Positions 48,633 through 58,393 of a stretch of 64,000 nt of DNA are shown one piece after another. Both the position numbers and the translations under genes were made by a program. This stretch comes from Alnus glutinosa. Its lineage: Eukaryota > Streptophyta > Magnoliopsida > Fagales > Betulaceae. Numbering within the stretch: the first letter of the stretch is position 1; the number at the start of each line of letters is the position of its first letter. The notes under the pieces are model-generated. The model did not search any database. It saw only the letters and a program-made list of their open reading frames with translations, and had not been told where the DNA came from. The stretch spans positions 27,971,616-28,035,615 of the forward strand of contig NC_084894.1 of assembly GCF_958979055.1 (NCBI RefSeq), written 5' to 3'.

Positions 48633-51600
48633 TTTGAGGGTTTTGTGGGTGTTGTTAGGGTGTTTTGTCTTTTGGGCTTGTTCTTGGGATTTCGCTTTCT
48701 AGTTAGGTGTCTCCTGTTGTATACTTTTAGTGTACATAGGGGCGCCTTACGCTTTTAATAAAACTAATCTTACTTATCAAAAAAAATAAAAAAAGTGTAA
48801 GGTGCCCCTATGTATACTGAAACAATTAAAACAGCCCACAAGAAGAAACCCAAATAAACCCTCAACCCTAAGACCCTCAAACCTAGAACCCACATGGAGC
48901 ATACATGCTACAGCATGTGAGCCTCGTCTTTCCCTTGCCAAGAAGACACGCTTGCATGGCCGTACTTAATGGAGCTATTTAGATTCAACACCTCCCTCTT
49001 ACCTTTGTTCTTTGGACGCGCAAGCTTTACAATCTGAAGATGAAACTCCAAGGAGGGATCCTCAACCTCTTCACCATTCGACAACCCATCCTTGTCATCG
49101 GCGGGAATGCCTGAGGAGCTACAACCCAAATAGGAGGGAGAAATGACCGTCACTACAGGCAAGTGAGAACCATCCACAAAACCCTCCTGATCAAAAAGCA
49201 ATGCTCACTGGGTCAAACCCAAAACCTTCCTCCGTCAAGACCTCCGGCGAAGAAATCTCATCAACGGCTTAACAGGCTCCTTCCCAGCCTGAAGACTTGA
49301 AGTGAAGAAGAATGGGCTTCTTCGTGGGAGCCTTGAGAGGCTACCAGCCTTGGCCCAAAATCCTTTGGGCTTAAAACCCAACCCAACTAAACGACCCAGA
49401 CAACATTTGACCCGGTCTAACCCAAATTAACAAAGCCCTAGAAGCTTCATCAAGCAATGATGGACAAAACTACCCTTCGTCACTATCGTCTCATGCTTCT
49501 TCTTCACTGCAGCGCAGGAAGCTGCTGTCGACGACCCAAAGGACCAAGACTTAAACTCAAAACAATTCAAAATCGATCTCACCTCCTCTCCGCCATTCGC
49601 CAACTCATTACAAGCCAACTTCGGTAGCAGATCAAGAGGGATCACCGACAAAGACCTCATACCCACAACCTTCCCATAATCGCTAGTCATAGAGCGTAGG
49701 ACTTCCGTGAAAGAGTGACCGGACGAGAGTACCACCCACTTCTGTTTACCCTCCGGAGCGGACACCACGGGCATCAGAGATCGATCCTTCGCCTCGAGAA
49801 ACTCCAGCAACTGCCGCAACTCAGCCACAACCCGAGGCTAACCCCAACTTTTACGGCCCTCCGGTAGCCAAATAACCCCTTTGCGACCTCTCCCAGCGAA
49901 TGCACCCACCTCAAGGTACCAGCTGACCATGTTACCACCGCTAAGAACCATCAAAACTTTTGCATCCTCACAGAAGGACTTGACAAAATCCTTCTTCTCT
50001 AGATCCTTCATCGCCTCCTCTACCGCATCCTTCAACCAAACAGAACAATGGATGCCCAGAAGAAAAATATTCCCAACGAACCCCTTCCTCATTTCCTCCA
50101 AGTGAAGCTCGGACTCATTTGCCTTCAACGAAAAGGAGAAAGCTTTAGCTTCCACGGAGAAGCAACGCTCCATTACTAGCTAAACCAGAGCAAATGAAAC
50201 TCGAGCAGCTCCTAAAGCCATAATAGAGAGACCAAGAAAGAAAGGAAAAAAAAAATAGGAAGAAGATTAGAACCAAAAGATAGACATACCAAGACGACGA
50301 TATCTTGGAGCACCTCCGCTTGTAGAACTCAGAGACAACTAGCCGGAGTAGATCCCTAGCGGAATGCGCCTACACGCCCCACTGCTAGAGGAGAGAGTGG
50401 CAGGGGAGAAAATCGCACACTCATAGGTTTATGAATAATCTCTCGATCACTATTAAATTTTGATCCAATAGTAATTTTAAAAGTCACATCAATTTTTAAT
50501 CGGATGTAATTAGCATCTATAAAACCTTTGTTTTTGTTTTTTTTGGGTCTTTTGAGCCACTATGAATTACACATAGTAATGTATGTAGAAGCTTAAACAT
50601 GCAAAAAAGCTACCAATATGGTAGCTCAAGCAAAAGCATTGGCTTTGCCAAGATATAACCTACAATCAACAAAGAATTCTCCTCATTAATTTCACAGCTT
50701 TACAAACAGGTATTACAAGAAGCAGGAAAAAATAAATAAAAAAAAAAAAACATACCCGACAGCAATTACAAGGTTAGTCATTGTGTCATGAGTGGCTCGT
50801 CGAACCTCCCTATTATAGTCCTGCAACAGCTTCTTGTATTCGAATACCTACCAAAAAAACAGGGCACCCAAAAGTCTAAAATTAAAAATAATAATAATAA
50901 TTACCAGAAGTACCAAATTATATAAATATTAGCATCATGCATAACAAACTACAGAGCCATGCCTAGAGCCCTAATTTTATAAACAGATGGTCAACTGCCA
51001 TTACTACAATTATATATGAGAGCGCTTGAAATGATTTGGTGATTTCGATTAAAATGTTAATTAGCATTGAAATATCAAAGTCATAACTAAGAGATGCTGA
51101 TGCTGCATCAATAGAATGGTTAGATACAAGTCATCGCCTTTGAGAGCCTAAGACCAAGGCAAAATAAAGAATGAAGCCTTTTTGGTCCAATAACAAACAT
51201 CTGTGGTAGTTAATTAGGTCGATACTACTTGATTTTATGTTTGGGTTTTTCTAGAGTTCAAGATATTTTTTAATTCTAAAATTACTGGTTGTGAGCATTG
51301 TGGGCCTTGGGTTTTATTTTATATATAGGTGAATGTTATTAAAATTACATATTTTATGTCTGGGCTTTAGTCCACTCCAATTTGGAGTTTGTTACTAGTC
51401 AACGTAGGATTTTTATTTAATTCCTATTAAGAGAAATTTTTGTACTCATAAGTGTAGTTTTGTGCTCAAAAAATTTGAAATTGATTGATAAAAATTGAAC
51501 TTTGGGTTATGGATGACTTGTATGCCTAAAGTGCTTCTTATCTTCTTGCTTTCTAGGAATTATTGTTCACAACCCATGCAAGGTTTTTTTTTTTTTTATA

Positions 51601-53830
51601 AGTAAGAAAAGTTTTATTAGAAAAAGTGTAAGGCGCCCCTAAATATACAGGGAGTATACACAAGAACAACCAAAGTCAACCCACAAAAAGCACCCCAACA
51701 AAACCCTAAAGTCCAAAAGGAGCACCCAAGAATAGCCCACAAAAGAACCCAACAAAACCCACAAGGAGTTAAGCCCTAAAACCCGAAAAACCTAAAACCT
51801 CGAGACCCACGAAGGCACAAAACCCTACTTCATGTGAGCCTTGCCTTTCCCGCGCCTAGAGGGAGTGCTTACATCACCGTAATTAATGGAGCTTTTCAAA
51901 TTCAAAAGCTCCCTCTTTCCTTTGGTCTTTTGGCATGCTATCATCTTGTCCTGATGGAATTCATCTTCCATGGCATCAAGGATTATCAAAGACTCCTCCC
52001 CATGAACCCTGTCCAACGTCCAGTCTAAGGGCAACCCATCCCAAAATCCATCATCCTTCTCCCAAACAACTATCTCCCCATAATGATCAAACCCCACAGG
52101 CCATTCCTGAGATTGAGAAAAGCCATTGCCCTTTACGGATGAAGGAATGATGCGACAACTCGGGGGGAGTGAAGCCCTATCATCCCAACATCCTTGACCT
52201 CCCGAGACGCGGTAGGGGCTATCACAGCCAGGTGAGGGTTGAGGAACCCCTTTTGAAGGAATCCCTTCTTCGCAGAACCCGCAGAATTCTTCACCGGAGG
52301 CGCTGCAGCTATTTCCTTTTTAGCAAAACAGATAGGCGTCTTCAGAGTTGCTAGGGAATCTACTAACAGCCCCTCATTCCACTTCATTGAGTGACCTTCC
52401 CTGAGTTCCCTAGCCTTCCAATAGTATCTCTAGAAAGGTTTAGTAGTTTGCGGCGCAGGGAGAGAAGAACGAATCTTCTCACCCAGCTCAGCTGCCCCTA
52501 AGAGAGAAGGAAAAGGGAAGAAAGGTTGAGTCAACCCAGCACCAACACCAACTATGTTCTGAGAGAGAAGGAAAAGGGAAAAAAGGTTTAAATCCATCCA
52601 TGGTTTTTGTGAGCTACTCTTTCACACACTGAAACCACTTTTTTCTATTCATTTCAAGTTCTTACTACAAAATCTTCTTTCATCTGGTCCTCACATTATG
52701 ACCCTACTGTTGCTATCTAATAATCACAGAAAGACCTTAAAACCCATATATTTTCAGTCATCTCAAAAACGCCACTCCAACAGCGCACCAATACAATGGC
52801 CACTTCGCAGTATGAGCATTGAATTCAGAGAAAAACCATTAATTATTTTAAGACAACGTGTGTTCGATCCGCCGCAGGGGGAGGGGAAACAGAGTACACA
52901 TGTTGACCAAAATCTAAATGAAGGAGAGACATGAAAAACTATACCCATTGTGGAATAATCGGTACTATGTCCTTCGCGGGCTTCTCCTTGAGCAGCACAG
53001 ATAGAGATTGCAAAGCTTTAAGCTGTTGAAGAAGAAGCAGAAGCCAATGAGTTCTTACTTCTTACCATATAGCAACAATCACATAAAAATTTAAATAACT
53101 GTCAATAACAAAAAGGAGGCAGCAGTTTCCCCAATTAGAAGTAATAAATGAAAGAGAGAACATCTTAAAGTAATATTAACATCGTCGTACACTTAAGCCT
53201 GTTCGGAAAAACTTAATTTGAGAGGTAAAGTATTTCAGAGCCTTGAAAGTTGGTAGATAATCAACAAAAAAAATAATAATAATAACAATTACCTTGGTAG
53301 TGGGATCCTTCCTTCCAAGCCTCTTCAAGTGCTGTGCCACTTCACCATCTATGTCCTGAAAACCCGAAAACATCAAACACAGAGAAAATGCAGAATTATC
53401 ACATATACACCATAATTCACAACGCAATTAGACTCTAATTCATGACGTAGCATTCAAAAGTACAGTGCTTTAACGCGAATTTCACCGAATTTTGCATGAA
53501 AGATTACAGATTCAACATTTATTTTTTCTAAAATTTCTTGTAGGAAAAAAATCAAACTTGAGGAAGCATACAACGAACGGGATTGAGTCGTCGCTAGCGA
53601 GAGAAGAATCGAGACGGGAGCCGCCGACATACCCGCCGAATCCAACGGCGGCGGTGGAACCCGCCGGCAAAAGCGACGCCGCCAAACTGAATAATAATTA
53701 AATAAAAAAATCTCTAAGTTTAATGCATAGAATAAAAAATTTGCGATTTATATTGAAGAATTCGAAAATTTTACCTGCTGCTTGAAGCTCTTGCCTTGCC
53801 CTTACCTCCTTCTCCTTTCTGTCTTCCCAT
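33877..53830 (-). CDS. LTN1: Listerin, E3 ubiquitin-protein ligase LTN1 (16 exons)
   Basis: Ribosome-associated quality-control ligase that ubiquitinates nascent chains stalled on free 60S subunits in the cytosol. Exons in transcript order: 53830-53775, 53686-53575, 53355-53293, 53022-52945, 50847-50756, 45887-45785, 44950-44798, 43011-42353, 42170-41678, 40864-40254, 39646-38908, 37555-36856, 36575-35557, 35450-34992, 34760-34530, 34104-33877. All phases close, giving 1931 residues (the Arabidopsis protein is near 1870). The N-terminus [18 protein letters not shown] and the [31 protein letters not shown] region are the listerin N-terminal domain. The middle is HEAT-type helical. The last exon has the C4HC3 RING: Cys1881, 1884, 1900, 1903, His1908, Cys1911, 1924, 1927. 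The 20-kb length comes from introns 4 and 5, which host LINE-like elements. No frameshift or stop is seen in any exon. Confidence 0.95.
37556..38907 (-). other. LTN1 intron 11
   Basis: 1352-base intron between the IDIH and ASGSNK exons. AT-rich; short imperfect direct repeats (CCCTTTTTTCATCG... and CCCCTTTTCCATTGG...) near 37668 and 37732. No gene or bounded element. Confidence 0.7.
43262..43530 (-). mobile_element. LINE 3'-end fragment in LTN1 intron 7
   Basis: On the minus strand the piece ends ...CGCCCCTTTGCGCTTAATTA, then AATGAAATTACC, then an A-rich tail (T run at 43263-43273). A GCGCCCCTTTGCGC-type end plus an A-tail is usual for 5'-truncated plant LINEs. There is no readable reverse-transcriptase domain. 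The left boundary is approximate. Confidence 0.45.
46265..48787 (+). mobile_element. ORF1-only L1-type retroelement, copy 1 (antisense in LTN1 intron 5)
   Basis: Begins at the ORF (5' leader missing relative to copy 2), carries one long intact ORF, then a GT-rich 3' region. It ends GGGGCGCCTTACGCTTTTAA, then TAAAACTAATCTTACTTATC, then an A-rich tail. No ORF2 (endonuclease/reverse transcriptase) lies between ORF1 and the 3' end. The 3' end is the one shared with copies 2 and 3, so this is a non-autonomous LINE family rather than a chance truncation. It adjoins copy 2 tail to tail. Confidence 0.8.
46270..48450 (+). CDS. L1-like ORF1 protein, intact 726 codons
   Basis: The N-terminal domain (about residues 1-135: [20 protein letters not shown] ... 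[20 protein letters not shown]) resembles the N-terminal region of proteins encoded upstream of reverse transcriptase in plant L1 elements. The middle (about 150-600) is low-complexity and rich in Ser, Pro and Ala, with a Cys-rich patch ([13 protein letters not shown]). The C-terminus [17 protein letters not shown] followed by a basic RRRKGKAH tail is the usual C-terminal signature of plant L1 ORF1. The ATG is the one aligned with copy 2 (MERCF). A role in binding element RNA is inferred by analogy. It is nested antisense inside LTN1 intron 5. Confidence 0.75.
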   Translation: MERCFTVEAKCFSFSTKAGEPELRLEERRKAFGGFIVLGVQGSAWLMATVEKALKDPGLDFVKYFREDTKALMVRGSGNKAGRFLEVVAYAEGGRKGAIWLPQGRGGWGWSRVVGELRKLLSFLGLKDRSPGGGMSSSEGNTKGGESEALDLRGVTDGSPTGIKKGKGTGSPSFAEVVRSGDTASVLGCRSPVWKSGCCDLEKKPLQVGCNAMEKVATGPLGKDRHAVERLSCRGCVCCSACVSGAVDVEGDSSLQRDSVSGVLRQIVKILGRLSKVLRWACGSSHRLGLKSSVRPKSRLGFVAGRKLKRCKPAFKGSRFRAGAKVPKPFERAADSGRRGLVQLSSPPEASKSAAISVERPLAACPVVQRSLSPEALAPTPSVEWPSAADLADPVQSLSAPFSFPASSGRVSFSPTLPVLAAPVSPVQGSSSVLTEKVSQSPGSLKGSNLAVSSEAPPFWSAVPTPAGMLARSISSGSSCSSELPVLDAADSLSGASKLGVKIRSSPPLLHIKPFQHYIRRARELRVGHSVKWNDGLLSDSMEASKLSASLAVNKVLTAEPPAIKGVKSPVKQGMLRKGFLNPRPIDSGPSALPREVADVGVVGDSSPPSGCIIPLSVEENGLSQSKNWPVGYDHIGEIVGWEEENVFWDGLPLDWAWDEDFALAGDFGEEAMAIRDAMEEEFQRDKMIARQKSKGKRELLNLHSSINYGDDFIPARRRKGKAHVK
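48788..50420 (-). mobile_element. ORF1-only L1-type retroelement, copy 2 (decayed)
   Basis: Minus-strand copy. Its 5' leader (about 50176-50420) includes CGCATTCCGCTAGGGATCTA and CTCCGGCTAGTTGTCTCTGA. The ORF1 start [15 protein letters not shown] is at 50173. The frame is broken after about 110 codons (50173-49838), resumes at 49828-49427, and the C-terminal [17 protein letters not shown] lies at about 48990-48920. The 3' end is GGGGCACCTTACACTTTTTT. Shorter than copy 1 in the middle; no ORF2. Confidence 0.8.
49427..50173 (-). pseudogene. L1-like ORF1 pseudogene (copy 2)
   Basis: Two consecutive frames, 50173-49838 (111 codons) and 49828-49427 (133 codons), align with the N-terminal domain of the intact ORF at 46270, with the same MERCF start. 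A stop and frame change separate them, and the Ser/Pro-rich middle is largely gone. A C-terminal remnant sits at 49201-48908. Confidence 0.75.
51583..52590 (-). mobile_element. ORF1-only L1-type retroelement, copy 3 (5'-truncated, LTN1 intron 4)
   Basis: T-rich start at 51583 (A-tail on the minus strand), then the shared 3' end (TTACACTTTTTCTAATAAAA reversed). C-terminal ORF1 pieces lie at 51825-52097 (ending [20 protein letters not shown] and [11 protein letters not shown]) and 52133-52387 ([12 protein letters not shown], aligned with [12 protein letters not shown] in copy 1). The 5' part is missing. A roughly 60-bp direct repeat (AGAGAGAAGGAAAAGGGAA) occurs at its 5' edge. Confidence 0.75.
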
Positions 53831-55428
53831 TCTGTATCTCCCTAAAAAACGGTGCGTTTCAATGAAAGAGTTCGAACGAGAGAGAGGCTTTGTCTATTTA
53901 CAGCGAGAGTTGCGGAAGAGTTCAGAAAACCCTTCGGTGATCGGAAGCCGTTGTTTGTTTCGGCGGCTCTCTCACTCTCGAGCTCCTCTAAACGTTGTGG
54001 CCTTTTTTTCATTATGTGATGATGGCCGCCTTTAGCGTTGTTAAGGCTAGAGAACTCGTTATCAAAATTATCTGTTACGGCGATATTTCAGTTGTTAAGG
54101 CGAATTGTTTCAACTCATGAAATATCAAAATGAATTTTAAAATTTGTCTTAAAAAAAAAAAAAACGAATTTTGTGTAGTTTCTTCTTTTTAATTTGACTT
54201 TTTGAGGCAATTGAGTAGGAAAAATTTTAAAAAATAAATATGAAAAAAATGTAAGTGAATTTTAAATTTTAAAGTCATAGTTTTATAAATAATTATTCGT
54301 TTGAAATGATTTTTTTTATTATTATTTTACATAATTATTTAGGCATAAAATTATAAGTCAAGTTCAAATTAAAGAAATCATGTAATATTTTTTTTCAAAA
54401 AACTTTTAAAGTTTTGCTTATAAGTTTTTTATGGAATTAAATAAAGTGATTTTGAGAAAGAAAATAGATAGTTTACATCATTTATTTTCCATTAAAGCGG
54501 TTGGGATTTAAAAAAATTAAATTGTTCGTGAGAGTTATGCCTAAAGAATTTGATATTAACTGTGACTTACTAATTACTTTTATTTAGATTGAATTTTGGG
54601 AAAGGCAAAAACTACTTGAGATTTGTTCAAAGGATCAGGAATTGATTCAATGTAAATTCTAAAATTACGAAATTTAGGTTATTTCTTGTATCGAATGACT
54701 TGAAAAATACCACTTATTAAAAAGATGACATGTTACGAAAGCAGTCAAAAAGAATTTTTCTTCTAAAATGCTTCTTCTTCACTTTTGCAAAAATACTTAT
54801 TCTTCGTAAAATCAAAATACAGCTTTTAACTCAAAAAATTTCTACAACATAGAAATCGAAAACTAAATGAAAATGCACTTAATTCACATCGGCAACATGC
54901 CTCCTTTTAAATAGGTTACATTTTTCAAACCGTTTGACACAAGCAACGTTCTGGATCTTGTAATTTTAGAATATACAATTTATTTAAAATTGTAGGAAAT
55001 CCGTATCTGAGTTAGAATGAATATGTACCATCTCAAAACACTTCTTTTCTTCTTGAAGTTAGCAAAATATGTTAAAAATTAATGCACTTTCATGAATCTT
55101 CCATTTCCATTGAATTTATTTGTGTCTAAATACAACTTTAAAGCCTTTTCAATTTTCTAGAAAGAGTCTTTTCAGTTTTCTATAATGGCTCTAGAATTGT
55201 CCAACAAGCTTATAAATGCATGGCTTGTAATGCACATATGCAAGCAAAATGAAGTGAAATGAGTTTGCAATTGTTTCATATACATTCTCAAGAGACAAAT
55301 GCGTCTTTGTGATGAAAAAGAAGGAGATGAAGACCAATTTGCTTCTGATATAGAAATCAAGAAGAGTAAGAGAAAGAGATAGCTACAGGATTTTGGCCAT
55401 GCATATATATCACACTCTTGGGAATGAC
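53831..55428. other. Upstream region of LTN1
   Basis: 1.6 kb. The first 200 bases are comparatively GC-rich and TATA-less and probably hold the LTN1 leader and promoter. The rest is AT-rich with no recognisable gene. Confidence 0.5.
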
Positions 55429-55785
55429 TCTAAACCTAGAAAAATGAGTAAAACCAAGAGTCCAAACCCAAGAGATCTGCTTTGGTTGTAAAGTGTCGGG
55501 AAGAGAGTGACAGGGAGATAGATCCCGAGAAGGAGCACCAACGTTCAAAGAAAATGAAAAAGAAGACTAGTGCTGCAAAGGCCGGCCGGTGTTGCTGCCT
55601 GCTGGTGCATGTCTCCAAATGGCAAGGAAAAAATGAAGAGGACATTGCAACCTTGAAATCCCATGTGTTCCAGCTCATGAAGAAAATATTTGATCCTGAT
55701 CCATATGCTCCAAAGAAATACGGCTTTTCAAGATTCATGTCCTACTAGAGTTGTGAGGTCTCTCAAAGTTTCTGAATTCAAGACT
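55429..55785. repeat. Inverted repeat, left arm (about 357 bp)
   Basis: Shares, in reverse complement, many blocks with 57017-57390: CTAAACCTAGAAAAATGAGT, the AGTGTCGGGAA.AGAGTGAC region, CAGTGCTGCAAAG, CCTTGAAATCCCA and AGAGTTGTGGAGATCTCTC-like ends. The open frame at 55482-55748 (88 codons) has no family I recognise. Confidence 0.75.
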
Positions 55786-55903
55786 GGAGAAAGAAGACAC
55801 GATTCAAAGAGGAGCTTTTCAAGAGTAACCTCAATGCCTTCAACTCTGGTTGATCCATTAACTGTATTGCATGCTTTCATTCATACCTTGGTATAATTTA
55901 ATC

Positions 55904-56813
55904 CTCCGTTTGTTTTGGTGTAAAATGGTTTCCGTCGTAAAATAGTTTCAGGGAAGTCATTTTTCAGAAAAATATTTTCCGTCGAAATCACTTTTCGGTG
56001 TTTGGCGCGTATGGAAAATTACAAATATTTTTTACATTTTAATTTAATCATATTAATTTTAAAAAATTAAATTTTATTCACAAAATAAAAAATATTAATA
56101 TAAAATAATATAAAAATATTTTTTTATATTTGGCATATACATATTCCGGCAGAAGTTGCTGGAATCCGGCCAGTTGACCAGAAGCCGGCCGTCTTGGCCA
56201 GTTTCCGGCCAGCTGGCCGGAGATTCAGCCAGAACAACCGGATCCGGCCAGATGCCGGGGGTTCAGCCGTTCTGGCCAGATCCAGGCCGGATCCGTCCAG
56301 GATCCTTGCCAGATGGCCGGTGATCCGGCGTTCTAGCTGGATCTGGCCTCTCCGGCCAGTATCCCGGCCCGTCCAGGATTCTAGACAGATGGTTGGATCT
56401 CCGGCGTTCTAGCCGAATCCGGCGAGATAGCAAGAGATTCGGCCAGTCTGGCCGGAATCTAGCATGGTATCCCCGGAATCCACGCGACATCTGCCGGACG
56501 TCGCCGGATTCAGGCTTAATTTGTTGAATTCCTATACCTACTGGAGTCAGAATCTGACTTGTCGAAATTCGGCAATAGTCAATTGCTTGAACAAAGGTCG
56601 ACTGCATTGTTTAAAAAAGAGTTGACTACATCTACCATCTACGGAAAATGATTTACGCTTTTAAAAAGCGTAAATCATTTTCCGAAATTTATTAAGCATT
56701 TTTTGTCAAACGGAAATCATTTTTCGGTTGACCATTATTTTCGCCCCTACCAAACACCGGAAAATACCGAAACCATTTTTCAGAAAACATTTTACGCCGA
56801 AACAAACGGAGCA
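55904..56813. mobile_element. CTCCGTTTG-TIR element, complete (copy 2, 910 bp)
   Basis: Ends CTCCGTTTGTTTTGGTGTAA and, reversed, GCTCCGTTTGTTTCGGCGTA. The left third is AT-rich; the centre (56145-56510) is a dense CCGGCCAG/CTGGCC low-complexity stretch; the right third holds GGTCGACTGCATTG, a perfect 43-base palindrome and GGTTGACC. No transposase. No clear target duplication. Lies between the two arms of the 55.4/57.4-kb inverted repeat. Confidence 0.8.
56642..56684. repeat. Perfect 43-base palindrome
   Basis: Arms CGGAAAATGATTTACGCTTTT and its exact reverse complement around a single central A. The arms resemble the element's own sub-terminal sequence. Confidence 0.95.
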
Positions 56814-57016
56814 TAAGTTGAAAACGCTTTTATTTTGTGCACCTTTCTATGGTCATTAATTCTTGCAACGCATTTCCAGGTATATTTGGTCGCAGAAAAT
56901 AAAATTGTGAAGATCAATTTTTAATTATTGGAACTTTCGGTCAAAAGGTTGAAATCATTGGGCTCTTTGCATACATGCATGATGCGTGGACAGCTGCTCT
57001 GGAGTGCTGGACTTTT

Positions 57017-57390
57017 GCTTTATAGATTTCAAGGTTGGAGAAAAAATGGAGAGATCTCCACAACTCTACCAAGACACGAACCTGGCAAAGCCGTGTCTTT
57101 TTGGAACATCTGGGTCAATATATATCGGATATTTTCTTTGTGGGCTGGGATACTTGGGATTTCAAGGTTGTCGTGTTCTTGTCATTCGGAGACGTCATTA
57201 ATGGCAACATCAGCAACATTGGTCTTTGCAGCACTGGTCTTCTTTAATTTGTCTTTTTCTTTGACCGTGGGTGCTCCTCCCTGGGACTTATCTCTCCGTC
57301 ACTCTATTCCCGACACTTTGCAACCGAAGCAATCAAACACATCTCTTGGGTTTGGGCTCCTGGGTTTTACTCATTTTTCTAGGTTTAGAT
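57017..57390. repeat. Inverted repeat, right arm (about 374 bp)
   Basis: Reverse-complement partner of 55429-55785. Reading frames here (for example 56928-57491) are not matched by a conserved frame in the other arm, so I leave them as non-coding or decayed. Confidence 0.75.
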
Positions 57391-58393
57391 TCCATCTCCT
57401 TCTCTCTTCTTTTCTTCTTCCCTCTTCCTCTTATCATCTCGTCTTCTCCTCTCCTCTCCCTCCAAACTACCAAATATGGTATAAGAGATAAAGGTGAACA
57501 AAGAGATATTAAAAGTAAAACTAATGAACCTTGTTTATAAAGTAGTATCATATTAAAAGTAAAACTCCCAAACATGGGAAGATCATAATTCTTGACCCAT
57601 TCAAAAATATCATATTAACATGTTAAATTTGCAAATCATGCTCAAGTTGTCTGAATTATTGAGCATACATATCATTTCCAATACACAAATAATTGAGCAA
57701 TGGCATACCCTTGAACTTTTAGCAAACACCAGTTTTCTTGTTAGTCTAAAACTTAGAACTGGGGCTGATACTTTCTAACAGAGATCTCTGCAAAAAGAAA
57801 TCCTGTCTCATATGTCATTCTAGCAACTTATCCTCATGTTATTTTTATTTTTATTTATCCTTTATGCACCTAAGGATCGGAATCCTCTGCAATTCCCTGC
57901 CTGCATTGCAACGAATCCACTGCAATTATGAGAGGCTTTCGCCCTATTGCAACGGACAAGCAACCGCGGGGGATTCCAATCCTAGCTCAAATTAAGAAAC
58001 AAATATAATTACACCATTAAGAAATTGTCTGAAGAAGCCAAATGTGGAAAATGTCTAGAAGAAACTAATTTTACAGACCGTAATCTTACATCATCATAAG
58101 CATTACCCAACAGTTCTTGTAAATGGGCTTCTAAAAATAGCATCTCTACCTAGCAAAGAGTTACATTTTTCATATAACAAATTAACAATGAGTCTCTCCT
58201 ACGAATACAAGTAACATAGGAGCGATATAGAACTAAATTCATACTACCCAAGGCCAATACACAAGTACACAGCCCAAAGGCATATATGTATGAACCTTTC
58301 TTATCGCTCTCTGTAAAAGAATCAAACAAACGTATTTGCATGCGTGGAAAAATGTAAATGTACATGTGAAAAATTTTCTTTAATCTACCATGT
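57391..58393. other. Spacer downstream of the LURP-one-related gene
   Basis: AT-rich; no gene. Holds a mini-MITE at 57870-57985 and the presumed 3' untranslated region of the gene on the minus strand. Confidence 0.5.
57870..57985. mobile_element. Mini-MITE (116 bp)
   Basis: CTAAGGATCGGAATCC at the left and GGATTCCAATCCTAG at the right form an imperfect terminal inverted repeat. The core is GC-richer than its surroundings, with TGCAATTCCC/TGCAACG repeats. Confidence 0.55.

Noticed and set aside
55482-55748. 88-codon frame as a small Lys-rich protein gene
   Set aside because: It lies in one arm of an inverted repeat, the other arm does not keep the frame, and no family is recognised.
56928-57491. 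187-codon frame in the right arm of the inverted repeat
   Set aside because: Low-complexity hydrophobic/Ser-rich translation, no good start context, and the opposite arm does not conserve it.
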